A stretch of 64,000 nucleotides of DNA from Bacteroidaceae bacterium (GTDB lineage: Bacteria > Bacteroidota > Bacteroidia > Bacteroidales > Bacteroidaceae), in contig JAEEGS010000071.1 of NCBI GenBank assembly GCA_016280445.1, positions 1 through 64,000 on the forward strand. Direction: 5' to 3'. This document shows, in pieces, positions 1-7,792 of this stretch. The position numbers were made by a program, and so were the translations under genes. The notes beneath the pieces were generated by a model. That model saw only the letters and a list, made by a program, of their open reading frames with translations. It did no database searches and was not told the origin of the DNA. Each line of letters starts with the position of its first letter. Positions within the stretch are counted from its first letter, which is position 1.

Positions 1-1929
1 CACAGAAGCCAGTTCGGAGAGATGCACCAGAAAATCACCAAGAAATTCAAGAAATACTACATCTTCGGATTTACAGGTACTCCTATCTTCATAGAGAATA
101 TGCCAACAGGTGCAGGACTCATCAAGACCACAGAAGATGCCTTTGGTGAAAGACTGCATACATATACAATAGTCAATGCCATCAGTGACCATAACGTACT
201 TCCCTTCCGTGTGGATTATGTCAGCACCATGAAGGAGAAGGAAGATGTGGAAACCAGTAAGGTGTGGGATCTAGAAAGAGAAAAGGCTTTAAGTGACCCT
301 CGACGCATAGCGAATGTGTCAAAATATATCCTGGAGCATTATTCTCAGCAAACTCTACAAGGGAAGAAATACAAGATGAGTGTTGTTACCAATGTAGAGA
401 AATTGGCAAAGGATAAAAAGAAGAAAGTTGAAGAGGAACGTGATAAGACATCGCTGAGTGGCTTTAACAGTATCTTTGCCGTGCAGAATATTCCGATGGC
501 AAAACAATACTATCTGGAGTTTCTGAAACAGATGGAAGCGCTGCCTGAAAACAAAAGACTGCGACTTGCTACAATTTTCAGTTATGGCGCAAATGAGGAA
601 GACCCGGATGAAGATGGTGATGAGAATAGCGATAATACAGAAGGACTGGATGCAAGCAGCCGTGAATTTTTAGAGAGGGCTATAAAGGACTATAATAAGA
701 TGTTCGGCACCAGCTATGACACAAGTGCTGACAAATTTCCCAACTACTATAAGGATGTTTCTCTGAGAATGAAGAATAGAGAAATAGATATTCTTCTGGT
801 AGTAAATATGTTCCTCACTGGCTTTGATGCCACAACTCTCAATACGCTGTGGGTAGATAAGAATTTGCGCTATCATGGGTTGTTGCAATCATATAGCAGA
901 ACAAACAGAATTCTGAATAGCATCAAGCAATTTGGTAATATTGTTTGTTTCCGCAATTTGGAGGACTCTACCAATAAGGCGCTATCACTCTTTGGAGACC
1001 CGGAAGCACGAGGTGTTTCAATACTCCGTCCTTTTGAAGATTATTTCAATGGATATGATGATAATAAGGGCAAGCATCAGGAAGGATATAAGGAATTGGT
1101 AGAGGAACTTCAGAAGATGGTAGAACCAGGCGAATCTCCTGTAGGTGAAGAAGCTGAGAAGAAGTTTATCAAGTTGTTTGGTAATATACTGAAGATACGA
1201 AACCTGCTCAGTGTCTTTGATCAGTTCCAAGGTGTGGATATGCTCAGCGAGAGGGATGTGCAGGATTATACCAGTGTTTATCTTGACTTGAGAGATAAGA
1301 TAATAAACACTCCTAAGGATAAAGAAGATATCTGTGATGATATTGTCTTCGAGATGGAATTGGTGAAGCAGGTAGAGGTTAATATAGACTTCATCCTCTT
1401 CCTTGTAGAGCAGTATCGCAAGAGTCATAATCAGGATGGTGAAATAAGGGTTCGTATCAGTAAGGCAATAGACAGTAGCCCTGACCTTCGTGATAAGAAA
1501 GAACTGATAGATAAGTTCATAGAACAGCTGACACCTGATAGTGAGGTTGATGCTGCATGGCGAGTGTTTGTAAACGATGAAAAGAGAAAGCAGTTCGATG
1601 CTATTGTAGAAGAAGAAAACCTTAAACGAGATAAGGCTGTTGAATTTATCGAAAATGCTTATGAACGAGGCTATGTGCCAGAGGGCGGAATGGAACTGGA
1701 TGGTATTATGCCACCAATCAACCCATTTGACATAAATGCTAATCGTGAAGGAAAGATTGCTACAGTCTTAGAGAAACTAAAGGCATTCTTCCAAAGATTT
1801 GCAGACATCAGTAATGGGGACTTTGGAGAAGAGAACACCTCCAACGCATTGCCGCTCCATTCTGTAGATTATCTGAATAAAACTTCAGAGGAAGAAAAAA
1901 TGTCAAAAGCAGCAGAATTTGAAAACTAA
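1..1929 (+). CDS. hsdR: Type I restriction endonuclease subunit R (HsdR), 5' truncated by window edge
   Basis: The reading frame is open from base 1, so the ATG at 22 in the ORF track is internal. The first residues HRSQFGEMH continue a DEAH-box helicase motif II (usually DEAHRSQ). FTGTPI follows at about residue 24 (motif III), and QSYSRTNRIL near residue 290 is motif VI. This is the second half of the SF2 translocase plus the HsdR C-terminal region; the N-terminal nuclease domain lies outside the window. HsdR cuts unmodified DNA after ATP-driven translocation together with HsdM and HsdS. Neither partner is visible downstream, so they should lie upstream. The gene is visibly more AT-rich than the module that follows, as is common for transferred restriction loci. 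Confidence 0.93.
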   Translation, partial: HRSQFGEMHQKITKKFKKYYIFGFTGTPIFIENMPTGAGLIKTTEDAFGERLHTYTIVNAISDHNVLPFRVDYVSTMKEKEDVETSKVWDLEREKALSDPRRIANVSKYILEHYSQQTLQGKKYKMSVVTNVEKLAKDKKKKVEEERDKTSLSGFNSIFAVQNIPMAKQYYLEFLKQMEALPENKRLRLATIFSYGANEEDPDEDGDENSDNTEGLDASSREFLERAIKDYNKMFGTSYDTSADKFPNYYKDVSLRMKNREIDILLVVNMFLTGFDATTLNTLWVDKNLRYHGLLQSYSRTNRILNSIKQFGNIVCFRNLEDSTNKALSLFGDPEARGVSILRPFEDYFNGYDDNKGKHQEGYKELVEELQKMVEPGESPVGEEAEKKFIKLFGNILKIRNLLSVFDQFQGVDMLSERDVQDYTSVYLDLRDKIINTPKDKEDICDDIVFEMELVKQVEVNIDFILFLVEQYRKSHNQDGEIRVRISKAIDSSPDLRDKKELIDKFIEQLTPDSEVDAAWRVFVNDEKRKQFDAIVEEENLKRDKAVEFIENAYERGYVPEGGMELDGIMPPINPFDINANREGKIATVLEKLKAFFQRFADISNGDFGEENTSNALPLHSVDYLNKTSEEEKMSKAAEFEN

Positions 1930-2006
1930 GTAAGAACTATCAAAACCTAAATGAAGGTAAAAAGAAGATAATAGTTACATAAAATAAAGAGCCAATTTTC
2001 AATATT

Positions 2007-2864
2007 ATGGCAAGGTCCGAAGTAACTGATTTTGAGAAGTTGTTTGAGAGTTTGGAACGTTTGGGGTGGGAACCTATGGTGTGCGACACTCCTATGACGT
2101 TCTATGACAATGAGGTGCCGTGCGGTGTGCCGAACGGTGTGGGTGATGTGGTGAAGGAGGAGCAGATGATACCGAGAAAAATGCTGACAAGCCTTGATGA
2201 TTACGCGGTGAGGGCAAAGGGCGATTCGATGATAGGTGCCGGCATACAGGATGGGGATGTGCTGCAGGTGGCGAGGGATGTGCCTATCACGGATGGCGAT
2301 GTCGTGTTGGCTTGGCTGGATGGCGACTACACCGTCAAGACCTATTGCGAGGACAAGGAGGGGCATCCTTGGCTGGTGCCTCAGAATGAGGAGTTCGAGG
2401 CGATAAGGATGGAAGATCACGATGATGCGTTCCTTGTGGGTGTGATTACGAGAATACTCAGACATGTGCCACGTATCAAATACCGTTCGTGCATGGCCTT
2501 CATCGAGAAGGCTAAGAAGAAGGGTTCTCAGCAGAAGAGTATCTCGCCTGTGCAGGTGTCACGCGCCATTCAGAAGGTGGCTCCGATGGTGGAGGTGGCC
2601 AGGCAGTGGTATGCGGTGTACCGTGTGCTGGCTGACTGCAAGGTGGTGAAGGAGGAGGACTTTGGCACGTTCTGCGATATGGTGAAGGCTGAGGTGCCTG
2701 AGCATCCGCACCTGCCTACGAGAATCGAGATGCAGCGTATGGCGGTGCAGAGTTTCGGGAAGCCTGTGGCGATGTGGAACGAACTGAATGCGCCTGTGCA
2801 GGGAAAGCGGTTCGGGGACTATGTGCAAATAGCGGAAAGGATGCAGGAATTGCTGGAAAACTGA
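2007..2864 (+). CDS. S24 family (UmuD/LexA-like) serine peptidase with extra C-terminal domain
   Basis: 285 residues. The centre matches the S24 fold: KGDSMIGAGIQDGDVL holds the nucleophile Ser74 and DYTVKTY the general base Lys111. A Cys39-Gly40 pair (VPCGVP) sits upstream. In UmuD the corresponding positions are Cys24-Gly25, Ser60 and Lys97, so spacing here (35 and 37 residues) is almost the same (36 and 37). Self-cleavage is therefore plausible. Unlike LexA there is no clear DNA-binding HTH in the short N-terminus. About 135 residues follow the peptidase core, basic at first (KAKKKGSQQK) then helical; I do not recognise this part. It heads the 2007-7690 module, which suggests damage-responsive control or a polymerase-accessory role, but no UmuC homologue is next to it. 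Confidence 0.85.
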   Translation: MARSEVTDFEKLFESLERLGWEPMVCDTPMTFYDNEVPCGVPNGVGDVVKEEQMIPRKMLTSLDDYAVRAKGDSMIGAGIQDGDVLQVARDVPITDGDVVLAWLDGDYTVKTYCEDKEGHPWLVPQNEEFEAIRMEDHDDAFLVGVITRILRHVPRIKYRSCMAFIEKAKKKGSQQKSISPVQVSRAIQKVAPMVEVARQWYAVYRVLADCKVVKEEDFGTFCDMVKAEVPEHPHLPTRIEMQRMAVQSFGKPVAMWNELNAPVQGKRFGDYVQIAERMQELLEN

Positions 2865-2876
2865 TATGAGGTAGTA

Positions 2877-3007
2877 AAAACTCTCACAAAAACTCAAAAA
2901 CTCTCACAAAAAAGCACAAAAACTCTCAAAAACTCTCACAAAATCGGGGTGTTTTTTGGAAAAACTCTCACAGACCCCCAAAACTCTACATAAAACTCTC
3001 ACAAACT
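2877..3007 (+). repeat. Phased A-tract repeat array (AAAAACTCTCACAAA)
   Basis: Six to seven imperfect copies of AAAACTCTCACA lie between the S24 gene and the next ORF. Starts are spaced by roughly 20, 22, 10, 32 and 32 bp, close to whole turns of the helix, so the A tracts would add up to a curved DNA segment. A -7 like box TACCTTTG follows at 3051-3058. No ORF is present in 2865-3163. Confidence 0.7.
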
Positions 3008-3163
3008 GCGCAGCGATGGAATTTTGATTCCGTCGCTTTTTTTATGTCTGTACCTTTGCATCGTCAATAGTGACACACAACCTTTGAGTGGAGGTGTCGG
3101 AGGTCTTGCAAGACTTGGGTGGCCACCCTTTCGGAACTTCGCTCGCTAAAACTCAAAACATTT

Positions 3164-3568
3164 ATGACAAAGAAAAAGATTACAAAGCAGCATGGCTGCG
3201 GAGATGTGAGGATGGCTGCCGAGGTGGCTTACTTCATCAACGGGAATGTGGGCATCAGCCCTTGTGGTGAAAATTCAACATTGGCTGGAGAGCGTTGCGG
3301 TCAGCGACGGGGTTGCATGAACGTGGAGAAGGATGGTACGGGGTATTTCCGTGCGTATCGGGAGAACACGGGCGAGAGGTATGAGAGCCTGATGGAAACG
3401 GCGAACGGAGGACTGATGAGGACGCGTCGCCCCAATAGACCGAGCAGGGCGAAACTGGTGGCGAAACTGTCGTTCCCTTTGGGAATGGGAAGTGTGAGAC
3501 TGGTGGAGCAGTTGGTGGAACAGGTGAACGAGATGGTGGGATTTTTGAAAACAAGTGAAATTAGTTGA
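3164..3568 (+). CDS. Small basic hypothetical protein
   Basis: 134 residues from ATG 3164. The longer start in the ORF track (3119) is less likely because a TACCTTTG box at 3051 and gene spacing fit either, but MTKKKITKQHGCGD looks like a natural basic N-terminus. The first 30 residues include a Cys-Gly pair and the segment AEVAYFINGNVGISPCG; the middle is Arg-rich; the end (VRLVEQLVEQVNEMVGFL) could form an amphipathic helix. I recognise no domain. It sits in the same direction between the S24 peptidase and the DUF3127-like gene, with a TACTCC...GGAG hairpin-like stretch after it, so it is probably part of the same module. Confidence 0.6.
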   Translation: MTKKKITKQHGCGDVRMAAEVAYFINGNVGISPCGENSTLAGERCGQRRGCMNVEKDGTGYFRAYRENTGERYESLMETANGGLMRTRRPNRPSRAKLVAKLSFPLGMGSVRLVEQLVEQVNEMVGFLKTSEIS

Positions 3569-3636
3569 AAAATCTAACTTCTTTAACTCCAAGAAAGTGG
3601 AGTCCCAAAAGTAAAACTTAAAAACAGATTAAAGTT

Positions 3637-3939
3637 ATGAATATACAAGGATTTATTAAGGAGATCGGACAGCCACGTTCGTGGCAGTCGAAGGAGGGGA
3701 ACACAATGAATTCGTACCCCATTATTGTGGAAGTGCCTTTCATCGGGAAGGATGGAAAGGAACGTGCCGACGAGATTGTGGCGGAGCATGTGATTGGCAA
3801 CGATGACTATCTGGCGAAGTTGCAGGAGGCAAAACAGAACCGGCAACGGCTGGAGTTCTCTGTGGGTTTCTCTATCAGGGAATGGCAGGGGAAGAAGTTC
3901 CAGAGCACGAAGATGTTTAACGTGCAAATCATGATGTGA
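3637..3939 (+). CDS. DUF3127-like (OB-fold/SSB-like) small protein
   Basis: 100 residues. The C-terminal half, LEFSVGFSIREWQGKKFQS, resembles the DUF3127 signature (SFDIE-REW-GRWF) seen in Bacteroidetes single-strand-binding-like proteins, and the N-terminus MNIQGFIKEIGQPRSW fits the first OB strand. DUF3127 proteins are thought to be SSB-like from fold similarity; function is not proven. Position just before the large primase/helicase-like DUF3987 gene supports a role with single-stranded DNA in replication of the element, which is my inference. Confidence 0.65.
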   Translation: MNIQGFIKEIGQPRSWQSKEGNTMNSYPIIVEVPFIGKDGKERADEIVAEHVIGNDDYLAKLQEAKQNRQRLEFSVGFSIREWQGKKFQSTKMFNVQIMM

Positions 3940-3952
3940 GGAATTTGAAAAT

Positions 3953-4012
3953 TTCTGTGATTTGACTCCGTCGAACTAAAGGTTCTGTGATTTGACTTCG
4001 TCGAGCTAAAGG
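3953..4012 (+). repeat. 30-bp direct repeat, two full units plus start of a third
   Basis: Units at 3953-3982 and 3983-4012 differ at two bases (GACTCCGTCGAAC versus GACTTCGTCGAGC), and a third TTCTGTGATTT begins at 4013 and runs straight into the long palindrome. Non-coding. Confidence 0.8.
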
Positions 4013-4013
4013 T

Positions 4014-4092
4014 TCTGTGATTTCTGTGTGAGATAAGAAGAGAGCCATGCGGGCTCTCGCAGAAAAACTTCATTTCACACAGAAATCACGGA
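4014..4092. repeat. Long imperfect palindrome, copy 1 of a dispersed family
   Basis: Outer arms TCTGTGATTTCTGTGTGA (4014-4031) and TCACACAGAAATCACGGA (4075-4092) match at 17 of 18 positions as inverted repeats. Nested inside is a 7-bp stem GAGAGCC/GGCTCTC (4040-4046, 4052-4058). A second copy with the same organisation lies at 55129-55226. Both sit just after genes, so they may work as terminators or be REP/MITE-like elements. Confidence 0.8.
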
Positions 4093-4182
4093 AAACACAG
4101 AAAGACACCGTGAGCGGTGTTGGAAAACACAGAAAAAGTGATTCAGGAATTAGATTGATGTTACAATTGAAAATTAAAGGTT

Positions 4183-6594
4183 ATGATACTTGACGTATAT
4201 AAAAACAAAAAGGCCATCAAGCCCATGACACGATTCAGGTCGTGGGCTGATGTGGTCAATTGGCTCGACTACCACAAGGAGGTGGCGGTCAATTGCGCCA
4301 AAATCAAGGAGACGGGTGACAAGTCCTACAAAGACAATCTCCCTGCTATCATGCCGATGGGAACGGTCGGAGACTTGACACGAAAGAAGGAGAACTGTAC
4401 CCCAACAGGATTGGTCATGATTGATATAGACCCCCCTTGCCCCCCTGTTGAGGGGGGAAAGGACCATGCGGGGTGTGCGGAGATAGAGAAGAGCCATGCG
4501 GAGTGGATGCGGGGTGTGAGCCAGCACTTTGAGGTAAGGAAGGAGGCGATGGAAAGGATGGGCGTTCGTCTGGTGCATGTCACGCCATCGGGCTGGGGAT
4601 TGCGACTGCTGGTGTGTTGCCATGCGGAGGGCATGGAAGCGACCATCGGGCATTGTGTGGAGGCACTGGAACTGGAGAAGTTCGGTCATGTTGACCCTGC
4701 TTGCAAGGACTTGTCGAGGCTTTCCTACCTCGTGCCTGCTGATTACATCCTCTACACGAAGGACTTGTTCGCTGATATGCCTCAGGTGAGCATCGAGGCG
4801 ATGAAGAAGTATCAGAGCACTGGCGTTATCGAACGTACCTCCAACGTGTCTGCCGACCTTGGCGAGGTGGAGGCGAACGATGAACAGTACAAGGACTTCG
4901 AGTACAATGGTTTCAAGGTGGCTGACATCGTGAGGGACTACATCGCATCGACGGGTGGCGACCCCGCTGACGGAACGAAGCACACGTTCTACAATGAGCT
5001 GATTGTGATGTTCCGCAACCTCTGCAACAACGACGCGAAGATTGTGCATGCGGTGCTGCCCACTTGGGGGCATCCGGTGGCAGAAACGTGGAATCAGTGT
5101 GTGAGCCTCTGCTCGTCGAACCGAAGCACGAAAATTGACTCAAAGCTGTATTTCTGGCTGAAGGAACGGAACATGCTGGCAAGCCGTGTGCCTGTCGCAA
5201 TGGAGGATGAGAAGAATGAGGAGCCATTGCCGCCCATGCCGAAGTTGCCGCCCATCTTCAGGCAGTATGTGAATGCGGCTCCTGATGATTTCAAGATTCC
5301 GACGGTGGTGGCATTGCTGCCCATCTTGGGAACGCTGACGAGCCATGTGAGAGCGGAGTATTTTGATGGAACGGAGCAATCGACGGAGTTCATCTCGCTG
5401 CTGTTCGCGCCGCCATCATCGGGAAAGTCGTTCATCAAGCGGCTGTCGAGATTGCTCCAGAACCTGAGAGACAGGGATGAAATCTCGAACGCAAGGGAGG
5501 AGATCTATGCGAATCGTGAGCGCAAGAAAGGGGCAAACGATAAGGGCGAAGAGATGCCGAAAGTGAGTGTCCGCATCGTGAAACCGCTGATTTCCATTCC
5601 TGAGTTACTGACGAAGATGCGGAACAATCAGGGGCATCACATGTACATCGAGGCAGAAGAACTCGACACCTTCAACAAAGGCAACAGGACGGCTGGAGGC
5701 GACAAGTCGGACTTGTGGCGTGTGACGTGGGATAATGGCTACTACGGTCAGTATTACAAGAGCGTGAACACCTTCAAGGGTGAGGTGCAGATGTTTCTCA
5801 ACCTGCTGTTCACATCGACGCAAGACCAGATTGACCGCTTCTTCAAAAATGTGGAGGATGGCTTGGTGACTCGCTTCTCCGTCTGCCCCATCGAGAATCA
5901 GCAGTATGCGCAGTTCAAGCCTTGGAAGCCCATTCCGCTGAAGGAAAAGCTGCAAGTGCAGAACATCCTGAACAAGTTGGAGATGAAGAACTACAAGTTG
6001 CCCTTGAAGTTCGACAAGAGCGAACTGATGGACATTGAAGAGGCAGACTTCGACAGCGTCGTGCCTTGGCAATACGAGTTCCAACCCTTCGAGCACATCG
6101 ACCTCAGTTGGCTGTATCAGCCGCTGCTGAATTGGCTGGAACAGGAGCGTGTGAAGAGTGCGGAAACGCTGAATGAGGCTCGTGACGTGTTCCGAAGGAG
6201 AGCAGCCGTGAAGGGTTTCCGATTGGGTTTGCTGTGCTGTGCGCTCTATAATAAGATAACGAAAACAGAACGGGAAGTGATCACGAAGTTTGTGTTGTGG
6301 TTCTGCTCGGTCGATTTGCGAAACTCGCTGAACCAGTTTGGAGAGCGGTATAACGAGTTGCAGAGCAATGCTCAGAAACCGTCCTTCAAATGGAAGGGTA
6401 TCTTCTACAAACTGGGCGAGACGTTCACAAAAAACGATTTGGCGGCAGCCATGCGCAGGGCATTCATAAAAACTCCCGTCAGAGTTGTCTTGTCCTTGTG
6501 GAAGAAGAATGGCCTGATTGAAAAGGCTGGCGATGACCAATTTACCAAAACCAGAATAAATAATCAAAGCAATGGAAAAAATCGTGTTAAATAA
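4183..6594 (+). CDS. VirE N-terminal (BT4734-like) / DUF3987 primase-helicase-like protein
   Basis: 803 residues. The N-terminal part has the BT4734/VirE-N pattern, with the hallmark LVMIDID near residue 85 and a VHVTPSGWGLR segment that resembles archaeo-eukaryotic primase cores. From about residue 355 the DUF3987 region follows, with a Walker A-like PPSSGKSF near residue 412 and MYIEAEELD as probable acidic partner. These two-domain proteins are common in Bacteroidetes mobile elements and are thought to act in replication initiation. Right after MIDID, the codons from 4429 to about 4462 are a C-run/G-run hairpin sequence like the intergenic elements at 9758 and 11066, encoding PPCPPVEGGK; this looks like an in-frame repeat insertion. 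The stop overlaps the next small ORF. Confidence 0.85.
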   Translation: MILDVYKNKKAIKPMTRFRSWADVVNWLDYHKEVAVNCAKIKETGDKSYKDNLPAIMPMGTVGDLTRKKENCTPTGLVMIDIDPPCPPVEGGKDHAGCAEIEKSHAEWMRGVSQHFEVRKEAMERMGVRLVHVTPSGWGLRLLVCCHAEGMEATIGHCVEALELEKFGHVDPACKDLSRLSYLVPADYILYTKDLFADMPQVSIEAMKKYQSTGVIERTSNVSADLGEVEANDEQYKDFEYNGFKVADIVRDYIASTGGDPADGTKHTFYNELIVMFRNLCNNDAKIVHAVLPTWGHPVAETWNQCVSLCSSNRSTKIDSKLYFWLKERNMLASRVPVAMEDEKNEEPLPPMPKLPPIFRQYVNAAPDDFKIPTVVALLPILGTLTSHVRAEYFDGTEQSTEFISLLFAPPSSGKSFIKRLSRLLQNLRDRDEISNAREEIYANRERKKGANDKGEEMPKVSVRIVKPLISIPELLTKMRNNQGHHMYIEAEELDTFNKGNRTAGGDKSDLWRVTWDNGYYGQYYKSVNTFKGEVQMFLNLLFTSTQDQIDRFFKNVEDGLVTRFSVCPIENQQYAQFKPWKPIPLKEKLQVQNILNKLEMKNYKLPLKFDKSELMDIEEADFDSVVPWQYEFQPFEHIDLSWLYQPLLNWLEQERVKSAETLNEARDVFRRRAAVKGFRLGLLCCALYNKITKTEREVITKFVLWFCSVDLRNSLNQFGERYNELQSNAQKPSFKWKGIFYKLGETFTKNDLAAAMRRAFIKTPVRVVLSLWKKNGLIEKAGDDQFTKTRINNQSNGKNRVK

Positions 6595-6712
6595 AGAAGA
6601 GAAGCAGGCCTTGTTTGCCTTGCTCAGAGAGATATTAAGAATCTTCGTAGAAGAGATTGTGTCTAACATCAAGAAGAAGAAGGAGGAGAAGAAGAATGGC
6701 AAGACCGTGTAG
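6572..6712 (+). CDS. 46-residue lysine-rich small ORF overlapping both neighbours
   Basis: ATG 6572 starts inside the last codons of the DUF3987 gene and TAG ends at 6712, 17 bases into the P5-like gene. The product starts MEKIVLNKEEKQALFALL, continues as a probable amphipathic or membrane-touching helix (LREILRIFVEEIVSNI) and ends in a KKKKEEKK tail. It fills exactly the gap between the two larger genes, which favours translational coupling. Bacteroidetes loci of this kind often hold a tiny 'smalltalk' type gene at this place, but the sequence here is not a clear match. Too short for the supplied ORF track. Confidence 0.6.
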   Translation: MEKIVLNKEEKQALFALLREILRIFVEEIVSNIKKKKEEKKNGKTV

Positions 6713-7142
6713 AACACCGAGAGGGTTGCGCAACTGCAACCCCCTCAACATCCGCTACGTGAAGGGTAACACGTGGCTGGGCTGCTTCGGCAGCGATGGC
6801 GCTTTCTGCAAGTTCAGAGACAGGAAGCATGGGCTTCGAGCGGCTTTCGTTCTGCTGCGTATCTACAACCAGAAGCATCAGAAGTGGACGATTCGAGAAA
6901 TCATCAGCCGATGGGCACCTGAGAATGAGAATCACACGGAGAACTACATTAGGCGTGTGTGCAGGTATATGGGTGTGAAGGATGACCAAGTGGTCAAGTT
7001 CGGAGACCCCGACTATCAAGAGATGGGGTGCAAGATGGTGGCTGCCATGTCGGTGGTGGAGAATGGGAAGGATGTTCTCACTTGTCACGAACTCAAAGAG
7101 GCATGGGCTTTTGCCTTTGGAGAGAAAGGAGGTGAAGCATGA
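6696..7142 (+). CDS. Structural protein P5-like / muralytic enzyme-like protein
   Basis: 148 residues from ATG 6696; the 6657 start of the ORF track would overlap the small ORF further and lacks the good purine-rich AAGGAGGAG leader that precedes 6696. RGLRNCNPLNIRYVKGNTWLG is the conserved start of proteins annotated as structural protein P5 (R-G-xRNxNPxNIRY), related to phage lytic transglycosylases. ISRWAPENENHTENYI and VCRYMGV are the other conserved blocks. The product probably cleaves or binds peptidoglycan. No signal peptide is visible, so export would need a helper. It overlaps the next gene by 4 bases (ATGA). Confidence 0.8.
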   Translation: MARPCRTPRGLRNCNPLNIRYVKGNTWLGCFGSDGAFCKFRDRKHGLRAAFVLLRIYNQKHQKWTIREIISRWAPENENHTENYIRRVCRYMGVKDDQVVKFGDPDYQEMGCKMVAAMSVVENGKDVLTCHELKEAWAFAFGEKGGEA

Positions 7143-7690
7143 TTGAGTTCGTGTTAACCAGGAAATTCTTCAATGAATGGGGCACGTTCGGAGAATTGAA
7201 GGAGGGAACGACAGGATTCCGTTGTGCGACCTTCGAGAGATGTCCACCCAAAGCGACTGACAATTCATTCCAAAGAAGTAGAAAGGCGATGTTCGTCGGA
7301 AAGTACGAGATGGGCAATGTGTATCTCCCGATGGAGAACAGAAACACCTTCAAGGTGATGCGTCTGGGCACCTACAACAACGCTATGTTCCAGTTGAATC
7401 AGCTGAAATCAGTGGGAGACATTGTCTTGGCTCGCAGTTTTGACTGGTACGGCACTCCATCCGATAGTGAAACCGTCATCAATATGCTTGACCGCTTCAT
7501 CATGAAAAAGATGACGACGGGTGAGTTGTCGACGAAGGGCAAGAGGGGGTATGCGGAACTGCTCATCAGAGAAAGCCCTGAATACTGCCGACAAACAAGG
7601 GTGGAGCCTGTCACGAAAAAGCAGACAGAAACGACCTATGAGGATTGGGATATGCTGGATGAAGACGGGAGCGTTTTTTTGAGGTGTTAA
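7139..7690 (+). CDS. DUF5675-like protein
   Basis: 183 residues, start overlapping the P5-like stop in an ATGA junction, so the two are translationally coupled. The order LTRKFF-EWGTFGEL...FRCATFER...AMFVGKYEM...FKVMRL resembles DUF5675, a small family found beside phage and P5-like lysis genes (TxGxL, F-C-TLE, IP-G-Y). The match is by eye and partial; the C-terminal 70 residues (RGYAELLIRESPEY) are not explained by it. A strong terminator follows, marking the end of the module. Confidence 0.5.
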   Translation: MIEFVLTRKFFNEWGTFGELKEGTTGFRCATFERCPPKATDNSFQRSRKAMFVGKYEMGNVYLPMENRNTFKVMRLGTYNNAMFQLNQLKSVGDIVLARSFDWYGTPSDSETVINMLDRFIMKKMTTGELSTKGKRGYAELLIRESPEYCRQTRVEPVTKKQTETTYEDWDMLDEDGSVFLRC

Positions 7691-7723
7691 TTTGTTAATT
7701 TGTTAATTTGCACTTAAACCAAA

Positions 7724-7766
7724 TGAGTCCGACGAACCTGCAACTCGTCGGACTCACCGTTTTTTA
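7724..7766 (+). terminator. Intrinsic terminator at end of the 2007-7690 module
   Basis: Stem TGAGTCCGACGA (7724-7735) with TCGTCGGACTCA (7745-7756), perfect 12 bp, 9-nt loop, followed by ACCGTTTTTT less one base. It may also serve the converging tyrA operon. Confidence 0.85.
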
Positions 7767-7792
7767 TTATGTGATCGGAAAAAACACGCGCA

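Noticed and set aside
5605-6717. 370-residue minus-strand ORF
   Set aside because: Shadow of the DUF3987 gene: no domain, no promoter, and the plus frame has clear motifs.
1-7690. A single defence island uniting hsdR with the S24/DUF3987 module
   Set aside because: Base composition differs, hsdM/hsdS are not in the module, and the gene families in the module are replication/lysis types.
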